A stretch of 64,000 bases of DNA from assembly GCF_027797465.1 (NCBI RefSeq), contig NZ_CP115608.1:744001-808000 (forward strand), in the 5' to 3' direction. The position numbers and the translations under genes were made by a program. The notes beneath the pieces were generated by a model that saw nothing but the letters and a program-made list of their open reading frames with translations, made no database searches and had not been told where the DNA came from. Below, one piece after another: positions 58,198-64,000 of this stretch. The stretch is from Campylobacter sp. CN_NE2 (GTDB taxonomy: Bacteria; Campylobacterota; Campylobacteria; Campylobacterales; Campylobacteraceae). Position 1 is the first letter of the stretch; every line of letters starts with the position of its first letter.

Positions 58198-58844
58198 ATC
58201 AAAACTCCGAATTTAAAGATGACGCAAAAAGCCACGATTGCCAAAAATGCGATTTCGGCTTTGGCGATTTTTTCTTTTTGCGTGTGATAAAAAATCCCGT
58301 CAAAACCACGAACTATCATAGTTTTTCGCAAATCTTCTGCTTTTTTTAGGGCAAATAAAAACAAAAGCGCGATTAAATTTGCATAAATTTTATATGTAAA
58401 TATCGTTGTTTGCGGAACGAAACCACGCACTTGTAAAACTTTTTTTTGCCTTTCAAACTCCAATTTTAGCGAATTTATAAAATTTAAGCAAAAATAGATT
58501 AACGCAGAGATTTTTTTGCCAAATTTTAGATTATAAAAACCTTGCGAAATATCACTCGTTTGCGAATTTATAAAAAGTAAAATCCCAAAAAGTATTATCA
58601 AATTTGAACGCAAAAAAATCAAAATTCCAAGCGTGAAATTTCCTTCAAAAACCACGCCCAAAACCAAAATAATAATGAAAAAATTTAGATAAACAAGCCT
58701 TGTGAAAATCTCTTTAAATTTATCAAAATTTAAAGCCAAAAGAATTAGCACAGGCAGGAAAAATAAATAATAAATATGCGAAGAAAGCGCAACACCAAAG
58801 CTATAAATAGCAAAGCAAAGTAGCATTATGGCGCAGTTTTTCAT
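58194..58844 (-). CDS. nikQ: nickel ECF transporter membrane coupling protein NikQ
   Basis: 216 residues, four to five helices, related to CbiQ/EcfT. The coupling helix motif in the C-terminal half reads KKAEDLRKTMIVRGFDG (A-R-G type), and an earlier RQKKVLQVRGF provides the second Arg-Gly motif. It transmits ATP hydrolysis from NikO to NikM. Overlaps neighbours by four bases on both sides. Confidence 0.82.
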   Translation of the reverse strand: MKNCAIMLLCFAIYSFGVALSSHIYYLFFLPVLILLALNFDKFKEIFTRLVYLNFFIIILVLGVVFEGNFTLGILIFLRSNLIILFGILLFINSQTSDISQGFYNLKFGKKISALIYFCLNFINSLKLEFERQKKVLQVRGFVPQTTIFTYKIYANLIALLFLFALKKAEDLRKTMIVRGFDGIFYHTQKEKIAKAEIAFLAIVAFCVIFKFGVLI

Positions 58845-59428
58845 CGTTTTTTAACCAAATACAAAACGCCAAAAAAGACAAAGATTATCAAAAACGAAAG
58901 AGCAAATTTGAAAATTTCGCTCTCCCCTGCTTCATCATCTTGCAAATCATCAGAAATCGCCAAATTTGGCGATGAATTTTCTTTTAACGAATTTGCTGAG
59001 TTTTGCGTAAAATTTTCCTTTGAAACGGCATTTTCATTTTGAGTAGAATTTTCATTTAAATTTGTTGAATTTTCAGCCTTTGTTTTACTTTTTTTCTCTA
59101 AATTTTGCGAATTTTCTTGCGAATTTTCTTTTTCGTTTTCTTTTTTTTGAGCTTTAAAATTTATACTTTTTCCATGCCCCAAACCACCATTTACCTGAAT
59201 TTCAAACTCGCTTGATATGGCTTTGAAACTTGCTTTTCCGTTTTCATCTGTTTTTAGCGTTTGTATGATTTCGCCGTTTTTTATTAGCGAAACTTCGCAC
59301 TCTTTACAGGGCGAATTTCCGTAAAAAAACGACTTCAAATTTACAACGCCGTTTTCTTCTTTGGCAAAAACTTTTAGTGAGTGGGCGTTGGCAAAAACGC
59401 AAAATAGGCATAAAATAAGAATTCTCAT
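58841..59428 (-). CDS. nikL: nickel ECF transporter accessory protein NikL, Asn/Ser-rich linker
   Basis: 195 residues: signal peptide (RILILCLFCVFANA), a small beta domain (residues 17-90, HSLKVFAKEENGVVNLKSFFYGNSPCKECEVSLIKNGE) with a His right after the cleavage site, a low-complexity linker of about 65 residues rich in N, S, E, K and Q, and one C-terminal membrane helix (FKFALSFLIIFVFFGVLYLV). NikL in NikKMLQO systems has this build (soluble domain plus one helix). The long linker is unusual. The mature His and CxxC (CKEC) may bind Ni. Confidence 0.75.
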   Translation of the reverse strand: MRILILCLFCVFANAHSLKVFAKEENGVVNLKSFFYGNSPCKECEVSLIKNGEIIQTLKTDENGKASFKAISSEFEIQVNGGLGHGKSINFKAQKKENEKENSQENSQNLEKKSKTKAENSTNLNENSTQNENAVSKENFTQNSANSLKENSSPNLAISDDLQDDEAGESEIFKFALSFLIIFVFFGVLYLVKKR

Positions 59429-60012
59429 CGTGGCAAAATTTCCTTTTTTACTTTATAGATAAAACTAAGCCCAAAAAGCGAAATCACACCTTCGATGAGC
59501 GCTAAACCTGCATTTACGCCAAATGCCAAAACTGCGACTTTAAAAAACTCATCGCCGTTTAGTGCTAAAACAAGCGAAAGAAAAAATGACGACAGCAAAA
59601 TCGGCACAAATCCTGCCAAAAAAAACGAAATTTGCTTTTGAAATTTGCAAACCAGCTTTAAAATATAAAAGCTTAAAACCGCAGGAAATGCGATAATTAA
59701 GGTATTTACGCCCAAAACGCTAAGTCCGCCGTATCCAAAAAATAACGCTTGTAAAAATAACCCGACAAAAATCGCCAAAATCGCTTCAAAGCCAAGAATA
59801 GCGCCGATAAATCCGCTTAAAACTAGATGAATCGAAGTAGGACCTAATGGAAAATGAATAAACGAAGCTACAAAAAAAATCGCACTCAAACAGGCTATTT
59901 TAGGGATTTGCTCGGTTTTTAATTTATATGTTATCACCGCTACCGCACAGGCACTCGCCACCCAGCACGGAAGCAAAATCTCAGGCTTTAAAACCCCTTC
60001 GCTAATATGCAT
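59425..60012 (-). CDS. nikM: nickel ECF transporter substrate-specific protein NikM
   Basis: 195 residues, about six helices, of the CbiM/NikM family. The start is fixed by the absolutely conserved MHISEG: Met-His at the N-terminus is a ligand for Ni in this family, so the ATG at 60012 is correct (AAGGA site), not the codon 42 bases upstream. Further motif HFPLGPTSIHLVLSGF carries ligand His residues. It overlaps nikL by four bases. Confidence 0.88.
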   Translation of the reverse strand: MHISEGVLKPEILLPCWVASACAVAVITYKLKTEQIPKIACLSAIFFVASFIHFPLGPTSIHLVLSGFIGAILGFEAILAIFVGLFLQALFFGYGGLSVLGVNTLIIAFPAVLSFYILKLVCKFQKQISFFLAGFVPILLSSFFLSLVLALNGDEFFKVAVLAFGVNAGLALIEGVISLFGLSFIYKVKKEILPR

Positions 60013-60096
60013 AAAAATCCTTGAAAAATCAAAAATAAAGGGAAAATTTAGCAAAAAATTTCAAAATTTAGACTAAATTTTCCGATTTTAAATTTG

Positions 60097-60852
60097 TTAT
60101 TTTAAATAATCTTTCGTTTCGACCCAAATCACAGCGCCAAGCTCGACAGGGTATTTTTTGCCGTCTTTTTCGATACTCTCATCATCGTCGATGAGCGCCG
60201 CAAATCCCCACCAGCCACTAAGTGGCATAACAAAGCTAAATTCGCCATTTTCGTTGGTTTTAACAACCTGCGTGATATGATCTTCGCTTGGAGCTTTTAA
60301 ATTTTTATCGTTATAAAATTCGACCTCTACCTCAACATTTGCGGCAGGTTTTCCCTTATAAAGGACTTTTGCGCTAAATAAATTTCCTGCGTATAAACCA
60401 AACGGGCGAGTTAAAGGAATAATCTCAGCCTTTGTGCCGATAGCTTCGTCCCAGCCATCGCCGTATCCGTAAGCATCGACAATCGTTTTTGTGATATGGC
60501 GAATAAATTTCTCTTCTGCCGGTTCAAAATATGGTTTTGGATCAAAGTAAAATTGATAAATTCCCGGTTCTTTTACTTCAAATTCGGCTGTGTAAAAAGC
60601 ATTTTCGCCGTTTTTTTGCTCTTTTAAATCTTGCAAAATCGATTTTTTCTCGCCATTAATGGCGACTTCGGCTACATTTGGAAGCTCTAAATTCATCGGC
60701 ATTTTTTCAAACGGATGAGTAAATTCAAGCTTTAAATTTAGCTTCGAATTTGCTTCATCTTCAACTACGCTTTCGCTTGGCAAAATAACGCCAAAATGGG
60801 CAAATGCAAAACTTGCACAAAGCAAACTTGCAACAATAAATTTCTTTTTCAT
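60097..60852 (-). CDS. nikK: periplasmic nickel-binding component NikK (DUF4198)
   Basis: 251 residues with a signal peptide (KKKFIVASLLCASFAFA) leaving HFGVILPS as the mature start, so an N-terminal His is available to bind metal. The remainder is DUF4198: FTHPFEKMPMNLELP, YQFYFDPKPYFEPAEEKFIRHITKT, a terminal beta-sandwich region (VKTNENGEFSFVMPLSGWWGFAALI). First gene of nikK-M-L-Q-O; 84 bases separate it from nikM. A -10 (CATAAT, 60886-60891) lies upstream. Confidence 0.82.
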   Translation of the reverse strand: MKKKFIVASLLCASFAFAHFGVILPSESVVEDEANSKLNLKLEFTHPFEKMPMNLELPNVAEVAINGEKKSILQDLKEQKNGENAFYTAEFEVKEPGIYQFYFDPKPYFEPAEEKFIRHITKTIVDAYGYGDGWDEAIGTKAEIIPLTRPFGLYAGNLFSAKVLYKGKPAANVEVEVEFYNDKNLKAPSEDHITQVVKTNENGEFSFVMPLSGWWGFAALIDDDESIEKDGKKYPVELGAVIWVETKDYLK

Positions 60853-60885
60853 TTATTATCCTTTAATTAAAAATATTACTGCGAA

Positions 60886-60891
60886 ATTATG
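60886..60891 (-). promoter_or_regulatory. candidate -10 box (CATAAT) of nikK
   Basis: The minus strand reads GGCATAATTTCG about 35 bases before the nikK ATG, in the divergent gap with serS. I could not see a clear NikR palindrome. Confidence 0.35.
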
Positions 60892-60968
60892 CCTAAAAAA
60901 GTTTAAATTATTACTTAAAATTTTTGCGTATTATCAAAATAAAAATTTTATTTTATTAAAGGAAATTT

Positions 60969-61046
60969 ATGATAAAATTAAAGTTTATTAAAAAATTTAC
61001 AAGGCAAAATAATGATAAATTTAAAACTAATCGAAACAAATTTTGA
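60969..61046 (+). CDS. possible 25-codon upstream ORF overlapping serS
   Basis: AAAGGAAATTT precedes ATG 60969; the ORF runs 25 codons ([21 protein letters not shown]...) and ends in TGA at 61044-61046, inside serS in another frame. It has a better ribosome site than serS itself, and its first bases resemble the serS start (ATGATAAAATTAAAG, serS ATGATAAATTTAAAA), so it may be a small duplication. Could be a leader peptide or chance. Confidence 0.3.
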   Translation: MIKLKFIKKFTRQNNDKFKTNRNKF

Positions 61047-62265
61047 CGAATTTAATAAAAAACTAATCGCCAAAAAAGTCCCCGCAGACACGCTAAAAAG
61101 CCTACTTGACGCTTATAATGAGTTAAAAGAAAAAAAGACAAATTTGGAAAATTTGCAAGCCGTTCAAAACGCCAAAAGTAAAGAAATGGGCGTCATAGCA
61201 AGACAAGGTGGCGACATGAAAGCCCTAAAAGCCGAGCTTGACGCAAACAAAGCAAAAATCGCGGAACTCAGCGCAGTGGTCGGCGAGTGCGAAGAAAAGC
61301 TAAATACTATCGCAGCCATCGTGCCAAATATCATCGATGATGATGTCCCATTTGGCGCAGATGAAAACGAAAATGTCTGCGTAAAAACCGTGCTAGAACC
61401 GCGTAAATTTGACTTTACGCCAAAAGAGCATTTCGAGCTAGGCGAAAGCCTTGGTTGGCTAGATTTCGAACGAGGCGTGAAGCTTAGCGGTAGCCGTTTT
61501 ACCGCACTTCGTGGGCTTGGTGCGAAACTAAATATGGCGCTGATTAACTACATGATTGATTTTAACAATAGCCGTGGTTTTGAGCTTGTAAATATGCCAT
61601 TTTTGGTGCGTGATGAGATACTTTATGGCACGGGACAGCTACCCAAATTTAAAGACGATCTTTACAAAGTAGATAGCGACGAGCTAAATTTGTATCTCAT
61701 ACCTACTAGCGAAGTTACAGCGACGAATTTATTCAACGATGAGATTATCGAAAGCGCGAATTTGCCGATAAAGCTTACGAGTTACAGCCACTGCTTCCGC
61801 AAAGAGGCAGGGAGTGCTGGGCGCGATACTAGGGGCATGATTCGTCAGCACCAGTTCGAAAAGGTCGAGCTTGTGGCGATTACGAAGCCAGAAGATAGCG
61901 CAAAAATGCTAGATGAAATGGTCTCTTGCGCTAGTGATTTACTAGCTTCTTTGGGCTTACCGCACCGCCACATGGTGCTTTGTAGCGGGGATCTCGGATT
62001 TAGTGCGGCAAAGACAATTGATCTAGAAGTCTGGCTTCCGGGACAAAATAAATATAGAGAGATTAGCTCGATTTCAAATTGTCGTGATTTTCAAGCTAGA
62101 CGCGCGAAAATTCGCTATAAAGATGAAAATAAGAAAAATGCGTTAGTGCATACGCTAAATGGCTCATCTTTGGCAGTGGGTCGAACGCTAATAGCTGTGA
62201 TGGAAAACTACCAACGCGCTGATGGCACTATCGAAATTCCAAAAGTTTTAGAAAAATATATGTAA
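61012..62265 (+). CDS. serS: seryl-tRNA synthetase
   Basis: Charges tRNA-Ser (and tRNA-Sec if present). The 417 residues include the N-terminal tRNA-binding coiled-coil arm (about 25-100), class II motif 2 ([29 protein letters not shown]) and motif 3 ([19 protein letters not shown]). The start at 61012 has an AAGG site at a distance of eight bases. An upstream ORF overlaps the start. All catalytic motifs are intact. Confidence 0.97.
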   Translation: MINLKLIETNFDEFNKKLIAKKVPADTLKSLLDAYNELKEKKTNLENLQAVQNAKSKEMGVIARQGGDMKALKAELDANKAKIAELSAVVGECEEKLNTIAAIVPNIIDDDVPFGADENENVCVKTVLEPRKFDFTPKEHFELGESLGWLDFERGVKLSGSRFTALRGLGAKLNMALINYMIDFNNSRGFELVNMPFLVRDEILYGTGQLPKFKDDLYKVDSDELNLYLIPTSEVTATNLFNDEIIESANLPIKLTSYSHCFRKEAGSAGRDTRGMIRQHQFEKVELVAITKPEDSAKMLDEMVSCASDLLASLGLPHRHMVLCSGDLGFSAAKTIDLEVWLPGQNKYREISSISNCRDFQARRAKIRYKDENKKNALVHTLNGSSLAVGRTLIAVMENYQRADGTIEIPKVLEKYM

Positions 62266-62277
62266 TAAAAATTTACA

Positions 62278-62310
62278 AAATTTAGCTAAAATCACACTTT
62301 TAGCAAATTT
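62278..62310 (+). terminator. weak hairpin after serS
   Basis: AAATTTAGCTAAAA pairs with TTTTAGCAAATTT (one bulged A), loop TCACAC, 13 bases after the serS stop. The stem is AT-rich and no T-run follows, so termination would be weak. Confidence 0.35.
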
Positions 62311-62327
62311 AAAACAAAGGAATTTTT

Positions 62328-62879
62328 ATGAAAAAAACTATTTTAACAGCGATTTTAGCACTATTTTTTGTCGGTTGTTCGCAAACTAGTAGTGTTTTGA
62401 CACTCGATCCATACATGGCGCACGGCATAAAAACAAAAAATCCAAACAGCGTAAGTATCAACAGCGTCCAAGATAAAAGAGAAAACAAAAGCACAATCGC
62501 CACGGTCAAAGACGGCAACGGCAATGTGATGGAATATATAACGCTTCAAAACAGCCTTTCTGCGTGGTTTAGCGACGCTATAAAACAAGAACTTATCGCT
62601 CGTGGCGTAAGCATCGATGAGAGTGCCAAAAGCAAAGTAAATATCGAAATCGGCAAACTAAGGGCGCAAATCGAAGGATATTCAAAAGAAAATATGAGCG
62701 GTTATGGTGAAATTTTTATAACCATTTACAAAGGCAACGAAACGATTACTAGACAGGTAAGACAAACCCAAAGCGAATTTGCTCCGATCCGCACGGGCGG
62801 GGCATTGACACCGTTTGTAAAAGAGTTACTAAATGACTTGGTCGCAAAAAGTGCCGAGCAAATCATAAATTCGCTCTAA
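62328..62879 (+). CDS. YajG-family lipoprotein
   Basis: 183 residues with a lipoprotein signal (KKTILTAILALFFVGC, lipobox FVGC). The rest is a mixed alpha/beta domain (NSVSINSVQDKRENKSTIATVKDGNGNVMEYITLQNSLSAWFSDAIKQELIARGVSI...) of the YajG type, an uncharacterised outer-membrane-associated lipoprotein family. AAAGGAATTTTT precedes the ATG. No functional partner in the neighbourhood. Confidence 0.82.
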   Translation: MKKTILTAILALFFVGCSQTSSVLTLDPYMAHGIKTKNPNSVSINSVQDKRENKSTIATVKDGNGNVMEYITLQNSLSAWFSDAIKQELIARGVSIDESAKSKVNIEIGKLRAQIEGYSKENMSGYGEIFITIYKGNETITRQVRQTQSEFAPIRTGGALTPFVKELLNDLVAKSAEQIINSL

Positions 62880-62920
62880 ATTTGCAAATTTAAACTGGCA
62901 AATTCGCCGAATTTCGCAAA

Positions 62921-63493
62921 ATGAAGTGCGTAAATTGCGAAGCTTTTTCATTTGGCATAATTTGCAAAAATTGTGCCAAAATTTTAAGCGAATTTCGCTT
63001 GTGTGAGCGAAAATTTGGCGAATTTAGCGTTTATTATTTTTACGGATATAGCGAGATCAAACACTTAATCCACTCCAAACACCACGAATACGGACAATTT
63101 GTCTTTAAAAAACTAGCAAATTTAAGTTTTAAAAAATTTGCTAATGAGTTTAAATATAGCGAAATTTGCCTTGCTTTGGGGCTAGATGATACGACCGATA
63201 ACGGCGAATATTCGCACACGGCGATTTTATCAAATTCACTAAAAAGCGAATTTATAAAACCCAAATTCGGCGTTATAAAAGCAAAAAATTCGGTAAAATA
63301 TAGTGGAAAATCACTAGAATTTCGCCTTAAAAACAGAAGGGATTTTGAGATTTTAAAGCCTGTTAAAAACCCGGTAATCTTGGTCGATGACATAGTTACG
63401 ACAGGTTGCAGTATAAATGAAGCCAAAGAAATTTGCGAAAAAAACGGAATTGAAGTTTTATTTGGTTTAGTTTTGGCAAATGCCGAAATTTAA
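62921..63493 (+). CDS. comF: ComF-family phosphoribosyltransferase-like protein
   Basis: 190 residues. Zinc-finger-like start (CVNCEAFSFGIICKNC) and the PRPP-binding loop VILVDDIVTTGCSINEAKEIC at the end, as in ComF (DNA uptake in competent bacteria, ligand unclear). Its length is somewhat shorter than ComF of other bacteria. C. jejuni is naturally competent, so a role in transformation is plausible but not shown. No clear ribosome site upstream. Confidence 0.85.
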   Translation: MKCVNCEAFSFGIICKNCAKILSEFRLCERKFGEFSVYYFYGYSEIKHLIHSKHHEYGQFVFKKLANLSFKKFANEFKYSEICLALGLDDTTDNGEYSHTAILSNSLKSEFIKPKFGVIKAKNSVKYSGKSLEFRLKNRRDFEILKPVKNPVILVDDIVTTGCSINEAKEICEKNGIEVLFGLVLANAEI

Positions 63494-63503
63494 AGGAAAA
63501 AAT

Positions 63504-64000
63504 ATGCAAAAAGTAGTTTTAAAACCGCTTGAAAATAGCGATAAAGAGCAGTTTATAAAAGATAATCAAGAAGCTTTTCTTTACGGAGCTACGATCGAAT
63601 TTGGTCTAAGGGACGAGCATTACGAAGAAAACGGAGAGATTATCTCACGCGAAACGATTGAAAATTCGCTTAAAAGCGGCACGGCATATCGCATATTTTT
63701 TGAAAACAAAAAAGTCGGCGGCGTGGTGCTAAAAATAGATAAACAAGCAAAATTTGGCGAGTTGGAGCTTTTGTTTATAAGCCCAAATTTTCACTCAAAA
63801 GGAATTGGCAAAAAAGCATGGCAAGAAATCGAAAAAATGCACCCTGAGATCAAAATTTGGCAAACTTGCACGCCATATTTTGAAAAGCGAAATATCCATT
63901 TTTACCTGCACTCTTGTGGTTTTAAAATCATTGAATTTTATAATAAATTTAACAAAGACCCAAATTCCAAAGCCGAATTTGATGAAAACGGAAATGAAAT
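63504..64000 (+). CDS. GNAT acetyltransferase, 3' part beyond window
   Basis: Starts at ATG 63504 behind AAAGGAAAAAAT, 10 bases after comF, and stays open to the window end (165 codons). It reads QKVVLKPLENSDKEQFIKDNQEAFLYGA at the start, then ELELLFISPNFHSKGIGKKAWQEIEKM, the GNAT motif A with the Q/RxxGxG/A-like SKGIGK acetyl-CoA loop, followed by HFYLHSCGFKIIEFY. Substrate not predictable. Confidence 0.8.
   Translation, partial: MQKVVLKPLENSDKEQFIKDNQEAFLYGATIEFGLRDEHYEENGEIISRETIENSLKSGTAYRIFFENKKVGGVVLKIDKQAKFGELELLFISPNFHSKGIGKKAWQEIEKMHPEIKIWQTCTPYFEKRNIHFYLHSCGFKIIEFYNKFNKDPNSKAEFDENGNE

Noticed and set aside
58841-59428. Campylobacter N-glycosylation sites in the NikL linker
   Set aside because: Despite many Asn-x-Ser/Thr, none has Asp or Glu at -2 as required by PglB.
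60013-60054. Longer N-terminus of NikM
   Set aside because: The Met-His start motif MHISEG of the NikM/CbiM family fixes the start at 60012.

Overview
The window comes from a Campylobacter-like epsilonproteobacterium. The evidence is low-GC DNA, very short intergenic gaps, genes chained by ATGA-type overlaps, an ispD-ispF fusion, an HP1021/CemR-type orphan regulator, and several gene orders I remember from Campylobacter jejuni: zinc ribbon-waaA-rluD-ffh-rpsP-khpA-rimM-trmD-rplS; serA, rpsA, ispH, aroA, pheT, pheS, hinT; thiS-thiF-thiG-thiH-tenI; ispDF-cemR-sulfurylase-like-pgpA; uvrB with three small genes. I cannot name the species. Polysulfide-reductase-type respiration and a NikKMLQO nickel importer would suit the anaerobic, non-thermotolerant Campylobacter group.

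Layout. 1-5512 (+): LPS core, SRP and translation operon, closed by a strong terminator. 5876-14933 (-): serine synthesis, ribosomal protein S1, isoprenoid, shikimate and phenylalanyl-tRNA synthetase genes. 15077-17237: hinT, then an AT-rich accessory stretch with an acyltransferase, a G12 tract, a small exported coiled-coil protein and a PIN-domain remnant. 17238-20984: dps, an OB-fold periplasmic protein, pgi, galU and a YigZ homologue. 21028-21661: a small unknown gene pair. 21789-27000 (-): thiazole branch of thiamine synthesis (thiS, thiF, thiG, thiH, tenI) behind a YbiT-type ABC-F gene. 27059-32284 (-): CDF metal transporter, GNAT, tautomerase, Mrp, SDR and thiC. 32519-36546 (+): ispDF, cemR, an ATP-sulfurylase-like protein, pgpA. 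36568-39529: uvrB and a trio ending in a pseudopilin-like protein. 39584-48607 (-): an eight-gene overlapping respiratory operon (periplasmic double rhodanese, TorD chaperone, NrfD membrane subunit, molybdopterin catalytic subunit, Fe-S subunit, small periplasmic protein, 12-heme and 10-heme cytochromes). 48776-53017 (-): uppP, thiE, a nuclease-like secreted protein and a polar amino-acid ABC transporter. 53340-57142 (+): putP, a DUF2130 protein and a membrane protein. 57181-57435: tRNA-Met and a degenerate tRNA-Glu-like gene. 57460-60852 (-): nikKMLQO. 61012-64000 (+): serS, a lipoprotein, comF and a GNAT gene cut by the window end.

The most unexpected signal is between the genes. Several families of dispersed repeats keep outer sequence constant while the arms of internal hairpins change together so that pairing is kept. 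The clearest is a 115-base element present twice (9388-9502 and 24465-24579); a second family occurs at 35705-35923 and 53055-53207. The heptamer AAATTTG/CAAATTT is also strongly over-represented, in genes as well as between them, and appears to shape protein composition. The respiratory operon, with 22 predicted c-type hemes behind one molybdoenzyme, is the most interesting protein-coding system.
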